Position numbers and translations under genes: made by a program. A stretch of DNA of 23,840 nt from assembly GCA_015499995.1 (NCBI GenBank), contig JADNRV010000579.1:1-23840 (forward strand), read 5' to 3'. Shown here piece by piece: positions 8,993 through 19,167 of this stretch (positions within the stretch are counted from its first letter, which is position 1; the number at the start of each line of letters is the position of its first letter). Source of the DNA: Flammula alnicola (lineage: Eukaryota > Basidiomycota > Agaricomycetes > Agaricales > Strophariaceae). The notes beneath the pieces are model-generated. The model searched no databases. It was not told the DNA's origin and saw only the letters and a program-made list of their open reading frames with translations.

Positions 8993-11823
8993 TCACGCAT
9001 CAATGCTCGCCCTTGCTGCCAGCTCCTCGAGCTCACGAATCTTATCCCTGACCGATCCAGCGCGAGGCGCAGAGGGTGAAGAAATGTGAACACCATTGGG
9101 AACAGAAATACGCTTTTCAGGGCTTCGTTCACACGGAGGTGGATGGTTGTGTGGAGACTGAAGCGTATCTGTTTGGGGTAAACGCTCACGTTGAGGTGTA
9201 GTAGGTGTTTTCCAATGCGGTCGTGGGACACATGCGTTGGGTAGCTCAACTCCGGAAATGGCATTCCGCGACAGAGGCTGTTGAGTTAGGTCTTTTGGCG
9301 GGATCGGCATTTTTGGAGATTGTAATGATGCAGGGTCTCCTTTCGCATTTGTATCATAGTTGCGCACTGTCTGCGTGTTTTTGGCGGATGCTGGACTGTC
9401 TGCGTCGCATGCCCTGTTTTCTTGGGTGGTTGGAGTCGGCAATCGCGATGAAGCGGAGGAGTGGCGTTCCCAGTCAGACGAAGGTGACGCCGCCTGCGGC
9501 GCATCTGAGGCGGGTTTAGATGATCCAGGAGCTCCAGTCGGACAAGCAACAGACAAATCCATGTCCTGCTTCTCCGCGAGAGGTCGGTCTTGTGGGTCAA
9601 CTTCCGTCAAGCTGGTGTCGGCTCTCGCGGTCTGTCGTTCCAAGTACTTCTCCTCGACGCGAGCGGCGAAGTTATTAGATCTTCGGCGTCCTTCTTGCGT
9701 TATCGTTCGCAAGTCAGGATGAGTTCCTGGTGCGTAATATACCTCGTTTATAGGTGTTTCTTGACCCTGCATCTCGAAAAATTGCTCGGCTGCCCGGTCA
9801 AGGTTCTCCTGTAATGACGAATAATATAAGTCTGCAAATCGGGGAGCATTCTCGCAATCTTCCACGTCTGTCCGTGCGGATGCGATGGCGTGTCGAACCA
9901 CTTCGTCGGTGTCGCTGTGTATGGAAATATTTCCTGAACCTTCCTCTTCCCCTTCAGAACTATAGTCGTCGTCATCATTGTCTATATCTGTTTCCATTTC
10001 ACCGTCTTCGGCGTCCATTGTTGCTTCTAAGTCGGAAACATAGTCGTATGATCCTGAAGAAGGTCGATTTGCTTCAGCTGGAGCAGATATAGAGGTCGAA
10101 AGAGGAGGATCGATAGATAAGAAGTTAATTATCTCTAGCGGTAAGGAGGCGTGGATGTCTGTTGGAAGTAGAGTGCCCGTACTGACGGTTACTTGAATAG
10201 TGTAGGAAACTTGAAGAAGTTTTCCCCGTGGAATTGAAAGCGCGTCTGACTGCACAGAGAGTTAGGTCGTATTAAAGAAGTGGATCAAAGAAGGAGAAAT
10301 ACTGGAATTAAAATGTGATGCGAAAACATCTGCGATTCGCCAGGGGCAACGCCTGACCACCACCCTTTCGCACTTGCATGCCCTCGCGTTCCTCGTTCAC
10401 CCATCAACAGGGTAGACTGGGCAACCTGTTTCGTTGTCGTTGATGATTGAAAGGCATCCACACCTGTATCGTCCTGTTCGTCGCCATGTAAGGTCTCAGG
10501 CTTGTGTCTGGGCTTGAAAACGGTTGTTGAACGTAGTAGTTCAAGAGACAAATTCTTCAAGGCTTTCTTTGAGTTGTTAACCACCTTGATGCTAACATGG
10601 CAAAACTGGCCTGCAACCCAATGTAATCGATGCAAAGACGCAGTCAGATAGATCTGGCCGCCTGAGCCCATGCGCAAGCCTTCCGATATGGTTACTTGAA
10701 GAGGGCGCGACGTAGGGGCGAGCACGACGGAAGGATTTAGGCGCGGCCAGATGCTGCAGTCACGGTAAAAATGTGAGATAGATTTTTTTCCAGAAACGGA
10801 GTCCTTAATCCTGAGAGAGCTACAGAAATCGTTCAGCAGTTCGACAGAAGAAATGAAGAGTAAACGAAGTACAGACACCATGGCAATATAACGAACAGAA
10901 AGTCCAGATTGAGTCTCCATCCGTCCTTTGGGTACCCCATGCTCAGAGGAAGGCTTGAGGTGGAAGACAAACGGAAAAGAGTGGATCCCTTCAGTAGAGT
11001 TTGAAAAACCTTCTTCGTCTGGTTCAGAAGAGTAGAGACTATTCAAACCGTAGACAACTTCGGAGAGCGGAGCAGAACATTGATAGAAGGTAAAACGTTT
11101 TTCCTCGTTATCGACGCTCTCGAACCCGATAACCCTGATCTTTCCTCCAGAAAGCAAGATAGGCAGGTTTTTCTTTTGGCATTTCCATACGCGAACCTTG
11201 ATATGGCCTTGAAGATTACCACCTTCCACACATATGTCATTTTCCAGGAAGATGTCGACATCTACCCGGGATCGGGATCTCGCTTGTTCCAATGCGACGC
11301 CTTCCTCCTTTCCAGCGGAGCACTGTTCGGGAAGTGGAAGGAGCACCGCGCCTGACTTCAAACGCGAGCTCGCATTTCCAAGGATTGTTTTGAGTTCGAC
11401 AGAGTCCCGATATTGATTAGCACCAGTAGCGAGAGAAGTAGAAGTAGACTTTCGAGCGAGACTAGAAACCTCTAATCCGTCTTCATGACGGAGATCCGGG
11501 AAGAATGACTGAGAGCCGAGACTAGTAGAGTTACTTGGGTGTGCTCGGAGGCCTCGGTTCTCCACGACATGAATGGACCTTTCCTCCGAGCTTGAGGTAT
11601 CGGCATCAGGGTCAGGTAGGATTGAAGTAGATCTGGTAGAAATTGACGACAGCCCGCTGCCAGAAGATATAGTAGATTGTATTCCGAAACGGTGATCAGA
11701 TTGGGTATCGGAAACAGGAGACCTAGAGATCGTGCTGACGGTGCCATTGACGGTGTCTGCAGGAAATAATTCAATCCCTAATCCAGATGAGAGGTCCGTA
11801 GTTATCCTTGAGGAGGTTGACAT
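8993..11823 (-). CDS. Arrestin-domain protein with long acidic C-terminal tail
   Basis: Fungal arrestin-like proteins act as cargo or ubiquitin-ligase adaptors in membrane-protein traffic. On the minus strand the exons are 11823-10877, 10810-10303 and 10249-8993, giving 903 residues. Introns are 10811-10876 (66 nt, GTCTGT...CTCAG, in frame) and 10250-10302 (GTATTT, branch CCTAAC, TGCAG). Splicing gives VRYIAMVIKDSVSGKK and SHHILIPSDALSIPRGK, both typical arrestin transitions. Residues 1-185 are Ser-rich. The arrestin N domain is about 187-330 (VDVDIFLENDICVEGGNLQG) and the C domain about 350-535, ending near IHASLPLEIINFLSI. Residues 540-903 are disordered, with an acidic patch (DIDNDDDDYSSEGEEEG). 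I see no PPxY motif, so recruitment of a Rsp5-type ligase is not evident. The first in-frame ATG upstream is 5' of a likely leader; I use the MSTSS start. The precise role is unknown. Confidence 0.85.
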
Positions 11824-12016
11824 AAGTAGTATATAGGAGGTATAGATTTGACAATGCTTTGGTTCAAGGACATGACTGAACTGAATTTGACTCTCCGGGG
11901 TGGCGGAGCCGCGTTGTTTGTAGCGGCTATTGCAGACAATTAATTGCACCGCCATCATCAAACTTGGTTTGGCTTCAGCGGAAGTTCAGCCTCGTCTTAT
12001 TTCACGACTCCCCATC
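11824..12016. promoter_or_regulatory. Bidirectional promoter, arrestin gene and POP3
   Basis: Only 193 bp separate the start codons of two divergent genes, so their promoters must overlap. No TATA box is visible for either direction. No motif stands out. Confidence 0.6.
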
Positions 12017-13119
12017 ATGTCGGACAAAAATGCCCGGACGATATCCAACCCTTCAAACCGCGCAAAACCAAAAGAGAGCAAGGAGAAAAAGGTCGTTTTC
12101 AAAGGCGTCCTGGACAGCCCATTCAGAATCCAATGGTACACCCACTTTCATCCCGACCATTATCAGCTGATGCCGACCGTCTAACAGGCCTTCAGTCCCC
12201 CTGAACCTACAGAACAGTATCCTGGCCTATATGCTAGAGCTTCTTGAAGGCGCTTCAGATTATCACTATAAGCGCTGTGCTTCAAGTCGAAAACGCAAAC
12301 GAGCCGTCAACTCTGCGGACACCTCGCAAAGGAATAAGGCTCGAAAATTGGATAAGAATGAATCCAGATCACCAAATGACATGGATCTTTCTGAACCAAG
12401 TCCCATTGTGTCCAATCAGGCTGCAAGTCCTAGTCTGACGCCCAATGTTCCGTCGAATCAAAACCGTGGCCTCAGCGATGCTGTCGCAGAAGACGTTGGT
12501 GATGAACCACCGCTTCTGATGCGTCACTTATTATATGGAATCAATGCTGTTACCAAAAGGCTGGAAATTCAAGCTCATAACGCCCGCCGTCCAGCCATTA
12601 TCACCGTCCCAGAACCACCAACAGCACCTCCAAAGCTCTTAAAATATATCTTTGTTTGTCGGGCTGATGTGGACCCCGCGTTGTTGATAAACCATCTACC
12701 TCATCTTGTGGCAGCCTATAATTCAACACATCCAAGCGAACATGTCAAACTTGTCCCTCTCCCACAGGGATCCGAGCTTGCTCTTGCTCAAGTGCTAGGT
12801 ATCCGTCGGGTCACAGTCTTGGCTATTGATGTAAGATATTTAAATGTGTGCACGAGACTTTACTGAAGCATTGATACAGATAGATTATCCTGACGATCCA
12901 AGACTAAAGTCGATGCTGGAACCAGTACCGATCCTTACTGCTTCTTGGCTTTCTCAGTCAAAGTCTAGCCCATCTCTCGTACCGACGCATATCAAACATC
13001 TTCGTACAACGGCTCCCAAGGACATGAAAGAGGCGAAAGAGTTACGAATTCAGGGAAGAGCTGTGGCCAAGCAGAAACAGCTCGCGCAAAAGTCTGTAGC
13101 GGCTTCGAATAAATCATGA
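12017..13119 (+). CDS. POP3: RNase P/MRP subunit Pop3-like protein
   Basis: Pop3 is a small protein subunit of RNase P and RNase MRP, needed for tRNA 5' processing and rRNA maturation. It is related to the Rpp38/L7Ae fold. Exons are 12017-12135, 12188-12830 and 12880-13119, giving 333 residues. Introns are 12136-12187 and 12831-12879 (GTAAGA...ATACAG). Splicing of the first restores the family hallmark KVVFKGVLDSPFRIQWP followed by PLNLQNSILAYMLELLEG. Residues 60-130 are a basic, Ser-rich insertion (SRKRKRAV) likely to act as a nuclear or nucleolar signal. The L7Ae-like half follows (YIFVCRADVDPALLINHLP, VKLVPLPQGSELALAQVLGI, RVTVLAID). The last 40 residues are Lys/Ala-rich. The start ATG is the first in the short intergenic region. 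Confidence 0.85.
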
Positions 13120-13397
13120 CGATAATGCAAACCTGCCTGGCTCTTCTGACATCTTAAACAACTCGTTATGTATATGTTCTTGAATACAAAGTGCGACTGC
13201 CAGTGAGAAAAGTTGCTCTTCTGGTGTAATTTTAAATGCTTAGAGCAGATACGAATTTAGTTGGAATGCATTGTTTAATGTTTTACAGAAATCACGACGT
13301 GTCACAGATCACGAGACGAGCGTGTCACAGTGTTGCAGGTGTTGCCCGCAAATGGGCATTTCCCATTTGCTACACTTTGCTTCCTCACATTACCGTC

Positions 13398-14930
13398 ATG
13401 TTCGTGGCAATCGTTGGCACGCGTTTCTCGGGAAAATCAAGCATCGAGAACTATTTAATCTCGTCGAAAGGATTCACATCAGTCAGGATCATCCAATCTG
13501 ACTCTGATCTGGGTGGGTTTGAGGAGAAATTTGAGGTACACAGTCTATTTCAACTTATAGCGATGCTTCAACGCCGAGTGCTCTCTATATAGGTTCTGCA
13601 ATCGGGTACAAGCTTGCCACTGGATATAAAGAATATTCGTGACTTTTCAGAAAGGAAGGAAGCAAATGTTATATCGAAGCATCTGTCTTTCTTATCTATG
13701 AGCCCGCTTCCTTCACCGGCTCCAACAACAACTACGAGTCTTGATCGTCAAACCCTGTGTTTTCCTAGTGCTGCAGACCTACTGAAATACGTTACTGAAA
13801 ACTGGAGGGAAAACTTTGTGACAGCGGATCTTTCTACAAGAGAATTGATTGATCCCTTTATTCGTCGCCCTTTCTTTTTTCTCCTCAGCTCTGATGCCCC
13901 TCTATTGGAACGATACAAACGCTCAAAAAGGTGGACTCAGTTCCTTTGGCCTTGAGGAGTTCTAACGAATTATATCTGTGCATAGCTTTCTCAATATATC
14001 ACTCGAAGACTTCATTCGAGAGGACGATCGGATTGTTTTTGGGGATCCTCATTCAACTTTGTCGAAGGCGGCGTCTTTGCAAAATCTCGGGGATCTTGTT
14101 AATATCCAAGTCATTAACTCGCATACCTCACTTCAAGGTCTATATTCACACCTTGATAACATCGATTTGTTGCATCCTGAACACCTCAGACCGAGTTGGG
14201 ATGCATATTTCATGGTCTGTCTAAAATCTGCATGTAAACGTTCGCACTGACTTAATCGAACCTTCGATAGACTTTAGCATCCCTTGCATCTCGTCGCTCG
14301 AACTGTATGAAACGGCGCGTAGGAGCCATTCTAGTGCGCGAAAACCGCGTCCTTGCTACGGGGTATGCTTACCTCCGTAGCCCGAAAATGGTTGTGGATG
14401 ATGACTATTTTTCCAGATACAATGGTACCCCACGCGGCCTCACCAATTGCAATGAGGGTGGCTGTTCTCATTGTAACGGAACACTGGATGCCCGAGGCAA
14501 ATCAGAAGAGTGTCTCTGTCTTCACGCTGAGGAAAATGCCCTGCTCGAAGCAGGAAGGGAGAGGGTGGGCAAGGACTGTGTGTTGTATTGCAACACGTAA
14601 GCCTCGTTTCTTCCGGGCTACTTCTGATTCATCACTGACATGCTAGTAGGTGTCCGTGTCTCAAGTGTACTGTCAAAATCATTCAAACAGGTGTCAAGAC
14701 AGTTGTCTATAATTTGACTTACAAAGTGTCAGTTTCTATTCATTACATCGGGATTTTACCATTTCTGACCAGCAAGCAGTGATGATGCCTCAGCTTCATT
14801 ATTCAAAGAGGCAGGAGTTCAGCTTCGGAGATATGACCCAAATAGCAGGTTTCGGTTACTGCCTGCAGAAGACGAAGGACTAGTTTCTGTGACTTCTGAA
14901 CTAGAGTTCGACCGTGATACAATTACATAG
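13398..14930 (+). CDS. DCD1: Deoxycytidylate (dCMP) deaminase with N-terminal kinase-like domain
   Basis: The enzyme converts dCMP to dUMP, the substrate of thymidylate synthase. Exons are 13398-13535, 13593-13930, 13986-14214, 14271-14362, 14417-14596, 14650-14727 and 14780-14930, giving 401 residues. The 54-nt intron 14363-14416 (GTATGC...TTCCAG) is in frame and easily missed. Removing it restores ATGYNGTPRGLTNC, the conserved deaminase block. Residues 1-200 resemble the nucleotide-kinase-like N-terminus of fungal Dcd1 and contain GTRFSGKSS, a complete Walker A loop. The deaminase domain starts near RPSWDAYFM. It has SNCMKRRVGAILV, the zinc ligand and catalytic glutamate in CLHAEENALLEAG (H302, E304), and the zinc cysteines in CPCLKC (C329, C332). 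Extra cysteines in NCNEGGCSHC match the second zinc site of the family. The stop lies 30 bp from the TTI1 stop on the other strand. Confidence 0.95.
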
Positions 14931-14960
14931 AATTGATCTAAAATATTATTGGAGTAAATG

Positions 14961-17900
14961 CTAGTCTAAACTTTTCAAAATGATAGTTGCATTCCGCGCG
15001 ATATCCCAAGCGGGGTTTATCATGAAGCCCATGATAGGGTTTATGTCAGTTGTTGTTGATGTCAAGAGTAACCACACGGAGTCGGGATTAGTCTTTCCAG
15101 CTTGGACGTAAAGATCAATAGCGCATTGCTGTAATTCTTCATGTGCCCGAGCTGATAAAAACCTCCGGAAGGACGTGATGACTTCCCAGAAAGAAACCTC
15201 ATGTTCATGGACTCCTTTGAGGGCGAATGTCATTGTCCTGAGAAGAGATCGGTACAATCGATGAGAGTGGCTATAGGCTGACTCGGACCCAACGCCTGTC
15301 TTGTCACGTCTTGTAAGGGCGCTTGTTTTCTCCCCTACTTCTAAATCCCGCAACATCAAACGAAACTTGGGCCAGATGTCGTCCCACACTCTCCTGAACA
15401 TAGAATCTCCAACGTGCCTTGCCAATGCCTCTACCAAACCCGCGGCTGCGCTGACGACGAAGGTTTCGTGGTCTACCAAGCGGTTCAAGATGAATGGCCA
15501 AGCCGAGTGAATGGAAGGAAGAAGCGCGGATTCAGGCAAGACAGGGACGGAAGAGGTAAGCAAATTTAAGATCCTGGCGCGAATGACTGGAGAATCATGA
15601 GTCAAGAAGTACATGGACCGAGAAACGATTTGCTTGGTCAATGCCTGTATTGCTGTCGGTGGCGGTTCATCGTTGGATGCAGGTTTTACATTCGTGAAGG
15701 TTTCTTCTGATTCTTGGCCGTCTTCGATCTTGTCTTCAGTAGACTTGTTTTTGCCCCATGCCTTTCGAGGTGCAGGGCCATAATCAGTGTCGTCAACTTC
15801 CTGAGACGAATCTTCGAACCGCCGAGGCAGAAAATCAAAGAAGTCGTCCAGAGAAGGCTTATGGAACCCAGCTCGGGGGATTGTCGACGAGTCTGACGTT
15901 TCGACCGGGCTTGTTCTGGCCTCCATTTCAATAACTTTGATAACTTCCGTCAACACTTCGATAAGTCCATCAACAATTATCCCATAACCATGGAATTCGT
16001 CAAGCCGATCAAAACATTCTTCAACAACGTCTCCTGCTTTTTCAACGATATCGGCTCCCACTAGACGGACCATGACACCGAGAACTTTGGTTGCATCGAT
16101 GTCGAGCCATCGCTGTGTTAGGCGGCGCGAGACTGAGTCGAGGACGTAGTCAAAGTTGGAGAGCAATAGATTGGAAGGGGATGCGTATGATGTGGCGACA
16201 GTGACAAAGTTCAAAGTTGCAAGAGCGGTTGATGAAAGAAAAGAGACAGGAGACACAAGTGAATGTAGCACAGGATATAAAGTGTGGATGAACAATGAAC
16301 TGAAATGACCTTGTGCAATACTCGCTGTGACAGCGATAAGCTGGAGGCAAAGTGCCCTGTGAATGATAGGCTGGTGTGTCATCTTCGTTGGTTTTGGGTT
16401 GGAGGTTTGCGTAAGCTTGAGTGTTTCGTGAAGAGGGATAATTCCTGTGCGATGCTGGACCAAGAAGGGAGTTTCCTCTTCTGTGTTCTGCAGAGTCTCT
16501 TTGCTGGGGGTAGATATAAAGTCTGATTGGTCCCATATCTCCGCGATACTCTTGGCCAACGTTCGGGCCTGTTTCTCTAGCCGCTTGCTACATCGCCTGG
16601 CCGAAAATGCGGCAGAGCGCCCCTCAAAAAGAGATATGCCCACGATTCCTTCTAATAGCCTACACGCACACCAAAGAGCTGCAACTGATGTCGAACTCGT
16701 CGCAGATCGACCTAAATTAACAAACCATTCTACGGCAAAAAGACAAGAATCGCCGCCTGCAGTGCCCAATGAATGGAACATGCTTTTCAAAGAATCTCGA
16801 GTTTCGAAAGACGAGATGTTCTTGAATACCAAATCGGGGAAGTTAATCCACTGCGATATCTCTGGATTGTTTTCGAGGGCTAGTTGTGCTCCGGACGTGT
16901 GTGTAACTATAACCGGAGGTTCCATAAATTCCAGGACTGACAATAAACTTCCGCCCCATTTCTCGATTCCTCCGGTGGGGCCTAAGAGTTTACCGATGCC
17001 TTTACCGATGACAGAAAGCGTTGCCGGAGCATCTTGATACGACGCAAGACGACAAACGGCGTCTATCAGACCAGCAGCATGCGCGACTCTAGCATCAGAT
17101 TGGGTGGATAGCAGCCGAGGAAGGGCTGAAAGGTTGTCTCCTAGATTCGTCAACAGGGTGTGTTGTAGCAGGATTTGAGCATCAGAAGGGGTGGTTAAGA
17201 GCTCCGTCAAGGATCGATGAGCTTCCGAAGAGATCGATGGATAGTCGGACAGGGAAAGGGACAAAAGAAAGGAGAGGAGGAGTGGTTGTGTTTGAGGGAG
17301 CGTTAGCGATGTCGAGCTTATTAAAGCTGCAGAGAAATTTGAGAGTGCTAGAAGAGCTGACGGGGTAGGGTGGGATAGAAGAGGTGTTAGAGTATTGATC
17401 GCAATGTGCAACTGGGTAGCGGTCCCGCGTAGCCATGATTCGGTTCTCTGGGTGCCATAGGACTTTTGCTTGTCGAACGGTGGATTTTGCACCGGTTCCT
17501 CTGAGTTGATGAGGTCATCAAGGTCGCGGATGCGTCGCAGTGCACCGTGTTTTATACAAATCTCGTCTCCGATCGCCTTGGTCACAGCAACTTGCATAAC
17601 CTTCAGGCCACGACTGACAATCTCTCCGTTTGCCCAACCTTTGCCTTGGGGAAGACCGAGGCAGATCTTGGTCATGGTGCTAATCACGCCGGGCAGCACA
17701 GCAGGAATTAATGGGTCTGGAAGATATAAATCGATCAAGAAGAATGTAACTTCCAGGGATGCGCGTTGCAATGGAATGTGTCGTGATGAGGTTGCAGTCA
17801 TAACAGAATCTAAGGTTTGTCCAATGACAGGGACGAAGCTTGAGCTCTGGGTGTGTTCTTGGAGTTCGAGTAAGCGGTCCTTCGCTTCACTTGGGAGGAT

Positions 17901-18431
17901 AGACCTTTTCGTAGCTTCCTCCGCTGTCCGGGGACGTAGAAGAGTAATAAGACATCGTGTGGCTGCTCCTTTGGTTTCGTCATCACGAGCCTTGCCTTTT
18001 CCACTTGACTTTCCTTCTATTCCTCCTACTACAGCACCACAGAGCATAAATATCTGCTCCCAGACCTTGACATCGCATGACCACCACCAACTCTCTGAAA
18101 GAAGACTCAAGGAGACCAAAATCTTCTCCAATATTTGGTCAGGGATCTCAGCGGAGGAGTTGCGTTGAAGGATTGTCGACAATGGCAAGAATACGTATGA
18201 TATGAGATTCGATGTCAGGTTTTCGGGGGGAATTCCATTCAAAATGTTGATGAGTTCGGTTAGAAGGCCAGAAGTTGTCGTATTTGAAGAGAGTGTCAAG
18301 CGCGACGCGCCGAGGAGTGGTACGCATACGGCCTTGAGCTGTAAAAATATTCTAGCCAATATGTTTGTAACAAGCCACAGACAAAATACCTTTCTGAAAT
18401 CTGTCTCAACGGTGGAATCTTCGGTCAACAT
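14961..18431 (-). CDS. TTI1: TEL2-interacting protein 1, HEAT-repeat scaffold
   Basis: Tti1 forms the TTT complex with Tel2 and Tti2. With Hsp90 it matures and stabilises PIKK kinases (TOR, ATM/Tel1, ATR/Mec1 and relatives). Exon 1 is 18431-18390 and exon 2 is 18338-14961. The intron 18339-18389 (51 nt, GTATTT...TTACAG) is in frame and free of stops. Splicing gives DFRKLKAVCVPLLGASRL, the expected TTI1 opening in place of a hydrophobic insertion. The spliced protein has 1139 residues. It is helical throughout in HEAT-like pairs (LKAVCVPLLGA near the start; VIRARILNLLTSSVPVLPES and VSAAAGLVEALARHV near the end). An acidic low-complexity loop lies around residues 870-930 (SSQEVDDTDYGPAPRKAWGK). 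Length and organisation fit the family (about 1000-1100). Distant homology over the whole length could not be tested here. Confidence 0.88.
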   Translation of the reverse strand: MLTEDSTVETDFRKVFCLWLVTNILARIFLQLKAVCVPLLGASRLTLSSNTTTSGLLTELINILNGIPPENLTSNLISYVFLPLSTILQRNSSAEIPDQILEKILVSLSLLSESWWWSCDVKVWEQIFMLCGAVVGGIEGKSSGKGKARDDETKGAATRCLITLLRPRTAEEATKRSILPSEAKDRLLELQEHTQSSSFVPVIGQTLDSVMTATSSRHIPLQRASLEVTFFLIDLYLPDPLIPAVLPGVISTMTKICLGLPQGKGWANGEIVSRGLKVMQVAVTKAIGDEICIKHGALRRIRDLDDLINSEEPVQNPPFDKQKSYGTQRTESWLRGTATQLHIAINTLTPLLSHPTPSALLALSNFSAALISSTSLTLPQTQPLLLSFLLSLSLSDYPSISSEAHRSLTELLTTPSDAQILLQHTLLTNLGDNLSALPRLLSTQSDARVAHAAGLIDAVCRLASYQDAPATLSVIGKGIGKLLGPTGGIEKWGGSLLSVLEFMEPPVIVTHTSGAQLALENNPEISQWINFPDLVFKNISSFETRDSLKSMFHSLGTAGGDSCLFAVEWFVNLGRSATSSTSVAALWCACRLLEGIVGISLFEGRSAAFSARRCSKRLEKQARTLAKSIAEIWDQSDFISTPSKETLQNTEEETPFLVQHRTGIIPLHETLKLTQTSNPKPTKMTHQPIIHRALCLQLIAVTASIAQGHFSSLFIHTLYPVLHSLVSPVSFLSSTALATLNFVTVATSYASPSNLLLSNFDYVLDSVSRRLTQRWLDIDATKVLGVMVRLVGADIVEKAGDVVEECFDRLDEFHGYGIIVDGLIEVLTEVIKVIEMEARTSPVETSDSSTIPRAGFHKPSLDDFFDFLPRRFEDSSQEVDDTDYGPAPRKAWGKNKSTEDKIEDGQESEETFTNVKPASNDEPPPTAIQALTKQIVSRSMYFLTHDSPVIRARILNLLTSSVPVLPESALLPSIHSAWPFILNRLVDHETFVVSAAAGLVEALARHVGDSMFRRVWDDIWPKFRLMLRDLEVGEKTSALTRRDKTGVGSESAYSHSHRLYRSLLRTMTFALKGVHEHEVSFWEVITSFRRFLSARAHEELQQCAIDLYVQAGKTNPDSVWLLLTSTTTDINPIMGFMINPAWDIARNATIILKSLD

Positions 18432-19167
18432 CGAGGCAGGTTATAGTAATTGGGAATAATGCTGCAATTTAACTAGACAAATTGAATAACGTTAGTCCCT
18501 GGTAGGAAGGAAATAAGGACTACAAACTCGCTCTGTAAGATTGTAAGATCTCGAATTATCAGTGCGCATACGAGAGGCATTTTCTACCCAGCATCTGCAG
18601 ATTGGTGTGATACAAGACGAATTCAGTGCTGTTAATTGGGTTTTACGATTTGGGAGAAATTGAGATCCCTAAATGGTGCAAAGTCTGGATGGGCTATGCT
18701 CGCATGACGGTGGATGTTAGTGGAGGACCTCCGAGTCCGAATGGTTAGCAGTCGATCACATGATCCGATGAAGTAGTGACGTTGATGTCGTTGACATTTC
18801 GACCGTCTAGACGTCTAAGGCTTGTCTAACAATAAAAGGCAAAGCGCATGTAACGGAAGTCCTTGCCGCTCACAGGTCGCTTATTGAATTCTCGTTGAGC
18901 ACCAGCGGTACACAATGAAAGCTGGTTACTATCCCTGCAAAGACGTCACACATATGACTGAGATCCTTCCGTGTTGCCATCGTATGACTCGAGCTTTTTT
19001 GCAGAAAAAAACTCAACACTCTCTTTTTGTTCCCGATCGCATCACTGGTTAGGTCAGATTTTCCTGTCCTACTCGACCTTGCTGCTGCTTTACTAAATCC
19101 CATAGTTTTGCTTGATGTAGGCCTGCGACATACTTTTCATATCTACAGACAGAACAACATCGTCTTG
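18432..19167. other. Divergent intergenic region, TTI1 and ABZ1
   Basis: 736 bp between divergent genes contain no credible ORF. Visible elements are the 10-bp palindrome TAGACGTCTA (18808-18817), GACGTCA near 18943, and ATGACTGAG and ATGACTC (18954-18962, 18984-18990). The last two resemble half-sites of the Gcn4/CpcA amino-acid control factor and lie 180-215 bp before ABZ1. Confidence 0.5.

Noticed and set aside
11824..11961. Arrestin ORF extended 46 residues upstream (MMMAVQL...)
   Set aside because: The extension uses most of the 193-bp promoter shared with POP3 and has no conserved character. MSTSSRITTD is the better start.
14363..14416. Eighteen-residue insertion in the dCMP deaminase active-site region
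   Set aside because: The segment is a GTATGC...TTCCAG intron. Removing it restores the conserved TGYNGTPR block.
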